64,000 bases of DNA from Porodaedalea pini (Eukaryota > Basidiomycota > Agaricomycetes > Hymenochaetales > Hymenochaetaceae), in contig NBAY01000003.1 in assembly GCA_002794775.1 (NCBI GenBank), forward strand, positions 1,178,001 through 1,242,000, written 5' to 3'. A program made the translations under genes and the position numbers. The first letter of the stretch is position 1. Each line of letters begins with the position of its first letter. Shown here in pieces: positions 33,452-44,724 of this stretch. The notes beneath the pieces were generated by a model. That model did no database searches, had not been told where the DNA came from, and was given only the letters and a program-made list of their open reading frames with translations.

Positions 33452-35524
33452 CTATTTGGGCTCGACCCGAGGCCAGCTGCCCTCCTCCTTCCACCGGTCA
33501 ACGACGTCCTTGAGCTCCTCCTGGTTAAATTGTGGATGCTTCAGCTGGTAGCCGACCACATTCTTGATCTTCTCAGCGCTAAACGCGATGGAGATCTTTT
33601 GCAGGGCGGACTCGTCCATGTACGCCGTGACGGGCGTCATGCCATTGATCGGCGGGTCCGACGACTGGATCATCTCCGTCCATCCGCCGACATGCTCCTC
33701 GTTGATGTCCTCAATGACGGAAGTCGAAAGCTTGGTGATCTAAAACAAAAAAGGCGGAGCACGGGGCTCATTGTGAAACACACACAAGTGGGACGATAGC
33801 GCGCACGTACCCTCGCCATAGTCGTCATGAAGAAATCATGGAAGCCAAAGGTTGTACCAAATAATGCGCAGATCTCCGACCCAATCGAAGCAAGCGTGCC
33901 ATTTGACTCATCCACCTGAGGTGCAATCAGTCCGGGCCGAACAAAAAACGCGCGAGATATCGCACTTACGAGATTGAACAGCGGCGCCACAACCTTCTTG
34001 CCTAGATCAGGGAGTGTATCCGTCTCAGCCGCTTTGACTTTGCTCTTATCGTTGGCTACGATTTCCTCCCCAGCCAGGATGTTTGCCTCCTGCCGACCCT
34101 CCTTTGCCATCCATTGTGCCAGAGCCAATGCAGCACCTGCGACATCATCGACATGTACCGTATTCATGGGATTTTTGCCCGGCGACCACCTTATCAGAAG
34201 TTTTAGGATGTGATGTAAGAACTCGTAGAAGATGAATACTCACAGGCCCTTCATGGGCTTCTTAATATACCCGTAAACTGATGCGACAGCCATAGTCGTC
34301 GGTACTGAGGATACGATCAGTAAAAACACGAAGGCAACATCGTATTTTCGCAACTCACTAATTCCATACTCGATGTACGGACCGTACACGAGTCCGGGCC
34401 GCAAAATAACGAGATTTAAGCTGGTAAGAGAAGCGTCTCGATATCCCTGGCCGCGTGCACGTTTGAAATTGAGTAGACGTACTTCTCGATGTCTGCGAGC
34501 ACGCGCAGCGTCTCGTGCCACCACACTCCGCGGATGCCCGCTGGTTTGATGTTCTCCTTCTCGTCGTGCACGCCCTTCTCCGGGGTCTCGTAGAATGGCT
34601 GCGTGACGCGAACGTAAGCCTTCACCCCGCGCCGTGCGGCCTCCTCGCCAACCAATCGCGCGATGTTCACCGTCTGGCTTATTTGAATCTGCACGTATAA
34701 TCACAGCGGGAGTAACCATGGATTCGCCTGTCAGAAAATGAAGAAAATGCGAGGGAAAACGCACAGAACGCACCATATCAAGGCGATCATGCCTAACCTC
34801 GCCGGTGAGGTCGAAAACGTAAGTATACGGCTCATGGCCTTCGGGCGGATCGAACATTTTGCTGACGGTGGCTGCGCGCGCAGGCGTTCGCAACACGAGA
34901 GAATATGAGGTCCATCACGAAGAACACCGAGCGCGAGATGGAGAAGGGTGTCGAATGAGCGAGAGTAAAAAAAAGGGCGAAACATCCGTTGTCAGAGACC
35001 GCCCGCGTCGGAAGAAAAGTGGAGAGAGAAATATGTTGGAAGATCTAAGGATCTAAGAGTACGAGATGCGTACCTGGAACGGTGAGGTTGGCCTGTTTGT
35101 ACTCGATATTGGGGTGCGGGAGCACCTCTTTGAAATCCGAACCGAGGTATCTAGAAAGACAAAGAAAGTAAGTAAGAACGAGGCGAGACGAGAGCTGATG
35201 AAGAGAGACGTGACGCACGTCGTAGGCGGGAAGACGGAGAACTTGTCGACGATACGAAGATGCTGTGGGTAAGAAAGATAAAGATACGGGGTGAGCGGGC
35301 GGCACGGATCGATGGAGGCGATGAAATGCGATCGGGCGTACAGAGACGAGCGGCTCGCCGTCCTTTGGGACGAGATGGCAAGCGAATCGGCGCGACCAAG
35401 TGTTGAGGCCGCCTGAATATAGTCGGGCGACAAGCAAGTTGGTATGTCAGCAAACGCGGAAATGCATCTGTATCGCACAAAAGGGCGTACCAAAGATGAG
35501 CGCACTAGGCTTTTCGGCAGACAT
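33452..35524 (-). CDS. Extended SDR / NAD-dependent epimerase-like protein
   Basis: Eleven exons (minus): 35524-35491, 35412-35342, 35262-35219, 35150-35074, 34871-34774, 34688-34483, 34420-34359, 34304-34244, 34189-33970, 33915-33811, 33739-33452; 421 aa. The N-terminus has the Rossmann start SALIFGGLNTWSRR, with a degenerate GxxGxxG. The protein continues with a VYVFDLTGEVRHDRL-type segment, a catalytic region ending GVWWHETLRVLADIE and LNLVILRPGLVYGPY, the substrate-side motif of extended SDRs, and NTVHVDDVAGAALAL. It lacks a clear YxxxK, so activity may be altered. The C-terminal 60 residues form a separate helical part (VVGYQLKHPQFNQEELKDVVDRW). The family is widespread in basidiomycetes and uncharacterised. 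The intron 34872-35073 is 202 bp, long for this window. No substrate can be inferred. Confidence 0.75.
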
Positions 35525-35992
35525 GGTGAGACGCGTGCTTCGTCTCCTCAACGGACTTTCTTTTACTGCGGGTAGATAGAAGACCGCTGAGAGAGGACGA
35601 GGAAAGGGGGGAGGTCGAAGTTGAGGTTAAAAAGAGAAGTCGAGAATGGAGATGGATGAGCAAGGTGCAGTTACTATGCGTGAAACGTAAGAAGGCAAGG
35701 GCGTTGTCGAGCACAAAGCACAAGCACGTGGAGAAAAAAGGAACAGAACAAGATAGAGCGGTATAGTCGAAGAGAGCGGCGCTGGCAGCGAGCAGGTGCG
35801 TGTCGGCGGCGGCGGCGGCGATGAGGAGAAGGACGAGGACGACGAGGACGACGAGCTGAGGGTTCGGGTATCTTACGGATGTTTGAGCAGGACGGCGCCG
35901 GATGCAGATATTCAATTGACTTTATTGGCAAGCATCCGAGTCGGGAATAGAGTCTCACGCCACCCCGCACATTGTGCAGCATCATATTTTAT
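35525..35992. other. Promoter region of the SDR gene
   Basis: 468 bp between the SDR start and the HIBADH stop. It contains a (GGC/GAC)-rich low-complexity block near 35805-35860. No gene seen. Confidence 0.5.
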
Positions 35993-37363
35993 TCATTTCT
36001 TCAACGACGTACTCTGCAAGTACCGATACACACTCGAGAAATCTTTGCGCGCAAGTTCAGGCGCACTCTTAATCGTCTCCTCAAAAATCCGTTGCGCAGC
36101 TGCGCCCAGCGGCAACGACACACCCGTGCGTTCTGCACTCTCCGCTGCTAATCCCATGTCCTGCGGCGAACTCCGTCAATAACCGCCCATTTGGCGCGCA
36201 TAGGAACAAAGGGGAAAGATCATTGCAAACCTTGATCATAAGAGCTGTCGCGAACCCACCCTCAAAATCGCGTCCGCTGGGCGGTGCCACCCCGGGCGTC
36301 GCACCCGGGACGGGGTTGTTCGCAGACATACTCCAGCACGCGCCCGTCGCACTCCCGATCACATCCGCGAGCACGTCCGGCTGGATGCCGAGTCGCTGCC
36401 CGAGCAGCATCGCCTCTGCGGTCACCACCTGATGCACGCCGAGCATCAGGTTGTTGCAGATCTTCGCGACGAGTCCCGAGCCCGCCCCGCCGCAGTGCAC
36501 GACCCGCCGGCCCATATGCGCTAGGATGGGTGAGGCGAGCATGAACGATGCTTCGTCCCCGCCAACAAGGAATGTTAATGTTCCGGCCTTTGCGCCTGTG
36601 ACGCCTGAAGTTCGAATGAAGATTAGACAACTTAGAGTTAGATGCAAATGAAAGAGACGCACCACCAGACACCGGCGCGTCAACCATCTGTGCTCCTGTT
36701 TCAATCACCTCCGAGGCGACTTGCCGCGCTTTAGATTTGCATTCAACGGGTCATATCTAATGTCGTCATTAGCTCACATGAGACTTACCTACCTCCACGT
36801 CCAAGGTCGTCGAGTCAATGCATAATGTCTGTGTGCGTTCCTGAGGCGGCAATGCGCGAAGAGCGGCCAGTACCCCGTGCGCTTCGGTGTACACGGCGCG
36901 CACCTGCGGGGAGGACGGCAGCATCGTTACAATAGTCGATGACGCCAACGTAGCTCTTCGAGAAAACAATCAATATTTCTTCAAAAGGCATTTAGCAAGC
37001 AGTCAGGCCAACTCACTCTTCCGGCGTCTCAACAACGCGCACCTCGCTCCTCGGGAACTGTGTTCGGAAAGTCCGCGCAAACGCGTGGGCAGCCTCGGGC
37101 ACGGCGTCGCACACTACAAAGCTGCGATCCATGCTGACTGTTTCGCCCTCACGTGCAAGCGCGTGCCGCTTCGAGAATAAGTTGTACGCCATCTCGGAGC
37201 CCATGCGCCCGAGGCCCAGGAAGCCGATGCTCGCCGCCCGTGATGTCGATGTTGATACTGCTGATGCCACAGTTGCTGTTGATGCGGAGCGCGACGTCGC
37301 GTGAGAGCGCGTGCTTAGTGCGGCGCGCCAGCTGCGATGGAGCCACGCTGGTGAGAGCCGCAT
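35993..37363 (-). CDS. 3-hydroxyisobutyrate dehydrogenase, mitochondrial
   Basis: NAD-dependent enzyme of valine breakdown, converting 3-hydroxyisobutyrate to methylmalonate semialdehyde. Exons (minus): 37363-37017, 36955-36789, 36728-36663, 36604-36231, 36160-35993; 373 aa. A Ser/Arg/Ala-rich presequence of about 45 residues fits mitochondrial import. Then IGFLGLGRMGSEMAYNL is the NAD-binding Rossmann motif; CIDSTTLDVEVARQVASEV and QMVDAPVSGGVTGAKAGTL form the substrate-binding region; GSGLVAKICNNLMLG holds the catalytic Lys; DFEGGFATALMIKDMGLA closes the active site. The C-terminal helix is DFSSVYRYLQ. All phases close and length matches the family. Confidence 0.93.
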
Positions 37364-37405
37364 CGCGTGAGTCTGTGTCCCCGATGTCCGTCGCGTCGCG
37401 TCTTG

Positions 37406-37420
37406 TCGTGTCGTGTCGTG
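37406..37420 (+). repeat. TCGTG microsatellite (3 copies)
   Basis: Three perfect TCGTG units just upstream of the HIBADH start, in a region of similar TCGCG units. Confidence 0.6.
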
Positions 37421-38693
37421 TCGCGATCAAGTCCGAGTCTGCTCCTGTCTTACTACAGCCTGTAATCTCTCTCAGTTCTAATTTGTGAAGTCCAGGAACG
37501 AAGATGGATAGAGGCTCGTCCTTGACGGAAAGGCGCAAAGCTATATGGAGATCACGATCTAGCTCAAGGAGGCGGAGTCATGCGGACGTCCGTGAGACCA
37601 AGTCCAAAGTTGAGCCGACCTCGTGATCGTGGGTCATATGTTTTACTCGAAATATCAATCATGAAAACAAGTGCGTTTGCAGACTCAAGGCCTGAGAAAC
37701 AAACGGCCGAGTAGCTGAGAGGTTAAAAACTCATATTTAGCTGAGTACTAGTGTCAAGCGTAGCCCTGACTCTCAAGTCTAGTAATTATAATAAATTGGC
37801 TGTTGACGCATCACGAGATTAGCCGTCAATGATCGGCGCTGGTGACGCATACAGCTCGTTCAGTACCATACAATGAATACAACAAGTACCATAAAACTCG
37901 AGAGCTTAAGAACCTACAGATCCGTTCTGCTCGGGCACTCACCCTCGCACTCATTACCTCCTTCTCGACCTGCTGCGGAAATGCCTCTGTAATTGGTATT
38001 TGCATGGTATATTTGTAGTGTAGTTTTTTGAAGTTTGAGATAGATCAATGGGCATGGCAGATAGGTACCGCGCACCGTAGATGATATACTACACCCGGAT
38101 TCCGGAGGGTCGAGCATCACAGGTCGACGGATGCTTGGACGTTGTGCGCGAGAGAGCAAATGATCGATAGCCAGGTCCTGGAGAGCTGCACGTCCAAGTG
38201 AAACGGACTCGGATGCATTGGGATCGGATAGTCCGAGTGACTGCAAGGGCGAACCTTATATGCATATGCAGGCTATAGCCGGTCCGCTGCCTCGAGGCCT
38301 CCAGCAACGTAAGAGAACAAAATGAAAGAGGCCTTGCTGTGTACACGTACCCTCGGTGGAGAGAAAGAGAGAAAATGTAGGTGTTTCTAGTTGGAGACTA
38401 GCTCGGATTTGGGGCGAGTGTTCGAAGGGTGCACGGCCCTTAGCTGTGAAAAGATGAGGGTGCTGGTTGCCGCAGTGACTCCGAGAATGGATGGATAGTA
38501 TGGGCTGAGTGAGGCATGAATGCGGATTGAGAGAGGGAAATTAATGTGACTTGTGGGATAATGAAGCGAACGGTAGGGTTAGAATATCAAGAAACATCAG
38601 GAAGAGAGAGAAGGAAAATATTAATATTAATAAGAATTTAGCGCTCGGGGTGTTCCTGGCCTGACCCTTTATTTAGAAGTTGCGTCGGGCTGC

Positions 38694-38699
38694 TATATA
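38694..38699 (+). promoter_or_regulatory. TATA box of the HSP20-like gene
   Basis: TATATA lies 127 bp before the ATG, followed by a C/T-rich leader. Confidence 0.4.
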
Positions 38700-38825
38700 C
38701 GGCGGCAACTCTGCCTCAGCCAGACCTCCCCGTGCCTTCACAAGCCCCTTCCTCTCCTCTCCATCCTCTTCATTCATTCATAAATCTCATTTCCCCCTTA
38801 TTTTCTCTCCCCTTCCTTGCGTGCC

Positions 38826-39794
38826 ATGTCAGACCTCTCCGCACACCCGGCGCGTCCACAGCTTCTGCGTGGCAACACCGTCCCGCTATACGTGCGCACG
38901 ACTCTCTCCTCCTCTTCCTCCAGCCAGGACCAGCTGCGCCAGCCAGAGAGTGCGTCGCAAGCGTTCTCAACCCACCCGGACAAGTACTCCACCGTCGGTG
39001 TGTTATCTCCTGAGCAGAGTTGTGCTCTGTATGCTAATCTGCGTCGATGAAGGCCGGTCCACGGCAGCAGGCTCTGGCACGGCGCCCTCCTCGCGCATGC
39101 CACAGCATTGGCAGCTCCCGCCGACGCCGCCGCTCTCCACGAGCCCGGACTCTGCAGAGTCGTCCTACCCCGAGGAGACGTATTTCCCTGCCGTCTCGAC
39201 GGGACAGCAGCATCCGCACGCCGCAGGCAGCGTGCGCCCGGCCAAGTCGCACGGGACGTACGTCTCGTCCCCGCTGTCGCCCGTCACGTCCCCAACGGTC
39301 ACGTCGTCACCCGCGTCGTTCCAGCTGCTCCGCAACACACGTGCGCCGATCACGCATAGCAGCAGTGCCCCGATGCGGATAGACAACACGCCCGCGGCGT
39401 ACATACTCTCGGTGCGTTCGACTTGGACGCCCCTTGCCTGATGTCTTTGTGTCTGAATTGATTTGTCTGTGCAGGCCGCGATCGGTCCCGGATTCGACTC
39501 GTCGTGTATCACTATCGCGATGCGCAAGAATAATATTCTGGACATTGTAGCAGATCGGTGGGACTTGGAGAAGGACTGTGCGTGGAGCGCCCTCTCCGAC
39601 TTCTGTTGTTCCTTTCCACTTGCCGCTTACACTGTGCTGCTCCTTTTACCTCAGGTCACCATGAATGGCAAGTCCAGTTTGATAGGGATGCCGACATGAG
39701 TGGCGTCCACGCAAGCTATACGAACGGCGTCCTGACCGTCACCGTAAACCGATTGAATTACTCGTCTGCCCGTCCGCCGCAGATGAGGCCATGA
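38826..39794 (+). CDS. HSP20/alpha-crystallin-like protein
   Basis: Exons 38826-38997, 39053-39411, 39475-39577, 39655-39794; 257 aa. The N-terminal 175 residues are Ser/Pro/Thr-rich and disordered. The C-terminal 80 residues look like the alpha-crystallin domain: SCITIAMRKNNILDIVAD, EWQVQFDRDADMSGVHASYTNG with VLTVTVNR, the last being the A-x-Y-x-N-G-V-L signature of small heat-shock proteins. The domain is shorter than usual (about 80 versus 90-100 residues). No C-terminal I-x-I motif is seen, so oligomer formation may differ. It probably binds unfolded or membrane-associated proteins; the identity of the domain is inferred from the last 20 residues and the strand pattern. Confidence 0.7.
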
Positions 39795-42700
39795 GGTAGT
39801 CTTGTCGCCGTTGGTTATCCCTGATCCCCGCTTTCTCTTTCACCTTGTACATTTCAAACTTCTTTACATTTTTCACACTTCTTCGCTTATGAGTCACGAC
39901 CGCGAAAAGCACCGACCACCTCACCCACCCCCTACTCACACACTCCATTTTCAATCTCGAACGGACATCCGGACATCTATAATTATTTGATTTCCTGGCT
40001 TTTGCCCCCGTATATCTCAGCACAGCACACACACACTATATGCACATTTTATCACCGCCGGCTGGCCACTGTACGTATATCTATCGCCGGCCGGGCGGGA
40101 TCCGGCGAAGACGCCATCGAAGAAGAGGAGGGGAGATCGGGGAGGATACGATTGGGAGTTCCGGGAAGGAATAGGGGACGGGGGGATGGGGAACTGTTTT
40201 GGAGGAACGGAGGATGCGTCCCGAGGAACCGAGCGCTGGCTTACAGAGTACCACTACCGCCACCCATCGTACTGCCCGGGCGAGGGGCCATAGAAAATCC
40301 GGAATACACGTCAATTCCCAAAATGACACGTTTCTCGCCCACTATTTCTCGTTCGCTCCCTTCGAGTGGGCAGCAAGGTGCGTGGAACACGTGACGCAAC
40401 TCGGAACCGCGGCGCGTCACCGTACCGTTACGTCAAATCAAGCAAGGATTATCCAGTCTGGTGCTCGATCTGCCTTCACTTGCCCTCAATTGCACATACA
40501 TGGGCATCGCAGTGCTGTGCGGATCGGTGTACTGTTGCTCGGGTCGCTGTGCTTCGTTCCAGACGTCGCCGTCTTGAGGTTGGTGCTACAATTTTGCAGT
40601 GCTTTGCGTACAGCATGCCGACAAGTTCCGCCGAGCAGCCGCTACGCGAGCGAGTCTACGGCGGTCTAGAGGCAGGGAATGGGGAACGCACGAGGCGAGG
40701 TGTGGAGAAATTCTGTGCGATTTTCGGGCGGACCATCCATCCATCGACTATTCCTTGCGCTCTTTAGACCAAGGTGTCTGAATTCGAAGTCCAGGAATAT
40801 CGACAAGCCGGAAGGGTCAGGCGTGTCGCTAAAGAGAGGGTATGCGAGTGCGAGCGCCGAGGACGATAGCTATGGAAAACAGAGGCGCTGCGGAGCCCCT
40901 TAACGAGGCGGGTCTTGCTTTCGCCTGTGTATTCCATGGCCCTCCAGCCCTCTCTCATTTCACTCAGTATCGCCGCCATTTATCTGGGTCTCTTTACCAA
41001 TGACGTCTCGAGGCCTCTTAAAGAGAGCGTAGGAGTCAGCTGGGCCGTGCGCGCGCGTCACGCGCTTCCCTTAATTACGCATTAGCGTATTGGCGTGCTG
41101 GTGTCTGTATGACGACGCTCAAGGCGGTCTTCGGGATTCAGTTTTGCTTCCGTTCTTTTCATTCTTCTCATCTATTCCTTGGATCGTTGTTACTTTTTTC
41201 CCCCTTTATTCGCTCTTTCTTTCTCATCATAATTTTGTATGTACGTTTTGAGAATGCTCAGTTCTTGGCTTATGGAGCGTTTTACTTAGATCTTGGCCGA
41301 TGCTCCCGGTTTACTTTCTCTTCTTTTCTTACTGTTTCGCTCTCTCTCTCTACTTACTCATTGGCACAAAACATTAGCTTGTTGTTTTTGCTCTGCGCTG
41401 TGCTCTGCGCTGTCTTATTCGCTTTCTTCTCGTACATAGCTGTCTGTTATCACCTGGTGTTTTCGCTCGCTATCCTTTTCTTTTCTTCTCTCTTGTTTTT
41501 TTCCGTCTCTATTTTATTTGTCCGCTCATCTCTGCACACATACAAACAAAATGTACATACACTCGAGATACCGAGTTTGTTTACACAATGCTGTTTATAC
41601 TATTTGTAATTTTAGCTGCGCGGTTTCTGACCGACGCGGGGATATTATTTATTGTAATGGAAGCCTTTGTATTTATAATAAGTGCGAAAAATCAACAAGG
41701 CCTAGGGAAGGGCGCGACCAGTCTCCAGATATCACACGTGGTTTCTCTTGCTAGTGTTGCTAGTGTAATATACACACACACATCAGGTTCACGGTGTGTC
41801 CAATCCGTAGCAAAGTGTCCCGCGATTCTATAGGCTAGTGAATAGCACCGCGAGGCGTTGCAAAAAATGCGCATCATGCATCATGATTCACAATTACCTC
41901 CGCCTCCTCCGAGTCCGAGTCCGTCTCCGAGAGTCCGAAGAAACTCAATGTATTTAAGTAGGGACCAATCACAAATATGAGCGCATTGGAGGTGCAATCA
42001 TGATGAAGGGTTTTGGGTTTCCAGAAGCTTGTTGGTTTACCCTGACATACGCTATCATCATGATGCAGCAGGAGAAGTGCAGGTTCAAGGGACATTCGTG
42101 CAGAAGCTCGTACCGCGAGCCGGAAATCCCCAAGTGTTTCACACCTTTGCTGATGTAGGGTCCCGCGGAGACCAGGCTCAAGCATGAATTCTGATGTATA
42201 TATATCGTGTTAATCTGCAGCTTCTGGAGAACAAAGCAGGCTCTAGTTGCTCCGTCTGGGTGATATACTGCCTAGCAGGTACACAGGCAGAGTGTCGCCC
42301 TGGAGAATCCCACGCTCGACGGAAATACACCATTCAAATTGCGCACATGTTCACATGTTGACCCCCTCAAATTGTTGAGTTCCCAGGGAGCCGATAAAAG
42401 AATACAAAGGACAAGGGGAGGAAAGGACTTGATCAGATTGAGTTTGGGCTCGTACGTAGGGAATTTATGCGGTCTAGTGTGGCTTGGCATGAGGCCATGG
42501 GAGGCTGCCTTTGGAAAACGATGATCCTCTTGATCTCGATCCAGAGTTTAATAGCATGTCGGTCGTGGAAGCGGAAGGCAGCTGAGCTGAAAACTGGACT
42601 AAGATGAGGTGAGATGAACTTTGTTCCCCAGTGGAAGTTGGTAACGTCCGAGTCAGGCCTTGCATCCGTGTGCTGCAAGAATAGATCGCACTTCGAATCC

Positions 42701-44724
42701 AAGTCGGAGATCCATTTGTTTGCATATACTAGTAACTTCAGGGGGAAGCAAACGGAAGGCCGTACCTTTTCTGTGTGATGGAGCATGAACATAGGTGCTG
42801 GAGAGTGTTTTTCGAGAAGGTAGGGTGCTTGTTTGGTTGGATAGACTTTATGGTGCGTGTATTCATTGTGGGCGCCGCTCCAACTTCAATCCGCAAGATC
42901 TGACGAAGTCCTTGATGGCACCCACGGGCCATTATTATCACGACTTGCAGATACTCACACACAAATAACTCAGATCCCAAAAAATATTTTTGTGCAGTGC
43001 TAGTAATGGATGAATAGCAGGGTTCCGTTTCCAAGGCTGACGGCGGGAGGCGCATCAGGCGCATCAAAATGTCGATCTTATAATTCTTCTTTGTTATCTT
43101 ATCGGCTTTTAGGCTTTTAGATTGGCGCCCGCTGATAAGAAAGTACTTATGACTCGAGCTTGTAAGCAATGCAGAGCACTGAATCATACTTGTCCGAAAG
43201 CTCAGTGTTGGCTGAACCGGGCCCTCCCCTCAGACGGTCCTGCAAATGGCTCCCACTGCAGCCTATAGCGAGATTCAAGTTCATATGTGATTTTTACACA
43301 CGTAGTACCCGCGGTTCTGGCCTCGATTCATGCATTGTTGCTCGCACCGTAACTAGGAGTTGACTGCGTAGACTTGTCAAAGCAGCCTTCTCATATAATT
43401 CCCAGCGACGACTTCCATTGGCAAGATGTAAAACCATGTCGGCTCATGAGTAGCCTTGCAAGTGTCTGTACTATTTTGTACTCGAGCCACTAGATTAGAT
43501 AGCCAGCTCAAAGAAAACCTTAACCATAGCGTTGCGAGGCACATGTCTGTAGCGATTTGGGTTTTCAATTCTCCGAACCAGAAGCATCGCTGTAAGCCGC
43601 GAAAACCAGGATAAACATCAGTAGGCATGTAAATCATGACTCGGGGTACAGCTCAAAGCGGTGAATGCGGAGATGAATGAGCGGCGTCAGTTACGACCTG
43701 ATTCAACCCTGAGAAGACGTGGGGTGATGGTGAAAGTTCTTCTCTCCATTGAGTTTCATTTGCAACTCTATTTAACAAAGGTTGGAGCTTCATAACTGGT
43801 CGGGTTCTCGCCAGATGGTACTTTTGACCTTCCGGCGAGTCCGCAAGTCACGAATTGACTTCTGCGGGCCACGAAAACGAGGATTCTGCGGACTCATCGG
43901 TGCTCTGTGACCTCGTAGGTCACTTCGATCCAGTGACCCAAATCTGCGGAAGTTCTTGGACCATGCCCGGGGTGAAGCTTCAAGTTGAGCAGAGAGCTAC
44001 TGGAACTCTAGAATGAAGATGACTCAAAATTTCAATCGATTACTTCTGGATAAACCTCCGTGATCAGTGATGCTCGCAGAAGAAATATATCCACCGGTAA
44101 CCCATAAGGTTTTACATAATGTATTCCGTAGCAATTGATAGTGAGGAGGTGAAACGGCCGAAAGGAGCCTGGAAAATGCCCACGTAATTCTATAAGTCAC
44201 GTTTTTATGGGCGCTAATTTTCAGAATTCCGTTTTGATTCAACGAACATGTTCAAGTTTTCGACGAAATGTTTGCCTCTTTTCTCCCACTTTTTTCTCGG
44301 TATGTAGCATTCTTATTCCGTGGGAGGCCAGGCGTCGAGTAGATAATCAAACAAGCTATGTTGCTACCTGATGCGCATTTGAAACGTTGGGCTTTTCGGA
44401 CATTTGGGCATTCAAGTTAAACAACATTGAACCGTCGTCACTGCTTTGCTTCTAAAGGCTCAGGCACACGGTCCCCGGTGTAGGAACGGCGCAAGCGACC
44501 GGTCTATCAATCATTCTATGTTTCAGGCTTGTACAAGGTTTACAAACAACGGCAGGATGATCTGGAATATCTTTGAATTGACACCGCGAAGCTAAAGTGT
44601 TACGCCATATACAACAATGACTCGACCTCCGTCATGCGATATTTAAGATGGGATGTGCGCTTCTGCGGTACCACATATCATACCGTAACGAACTCCCCAC
44701 TCTCTTAGGCCATCTCTTCCGAGC
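39795..44724. other. Gene-poor region of about 4.9 kb
   Basis: No frame shows a recognisable domain or consistent splice structure. The first 1.3 kb are GC-rich, 41.1-41.6 kb is strongly T-rich on the + strand, and the rest is AT-richer than neighbours with many stops in all frames. It may contain decayed mobile DNA, a long non-coding RNA or an unrecognised fast-evolving gene. I cannot support any of these. Confidence 0.5.
43907..43923. repeat. Inverted repeat GTGACCT-cgt-AGGTCAC
   Basis: Perfect 7-bp arms with a 3-bp loop. A CAGTGACC copy lies 8 bp downstream. It could be a protein binding site or chance. Confidence 0.5.

Larger units (their letters stand above)
37364..38825. other. Divergent promoter region HIBADH / HSP20-like
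   Basis: 1.46 kb. It holds three TCGTG units at 37406-37420 and a TATATA at 38694-38699, 127 bp before the HSP20-like ATG. I found no clear heat-shock element array. Short open frames are unsupported. Confidence 0.5.

Noticed and set aside
41109..41609. 166-aa hydrophobic open frame on the + strand
   Set aside because: It comes from a T-rich stretch that reads as Phe/Leu/Ser; no family likeness, promoter or splice sites.
42738..43187. 149-aa minus-strand open frame
   Set aside because: No recognisable domain; amino-acid make-up is like random AT-rich sequence.
43151..43270. Peptide with ACKQCRALNHTCP resembling a Zn2Cys6 finger
   Set aside because: Spacing fits only in part, the frame ends after about 40 codons and no continuation exon was found.
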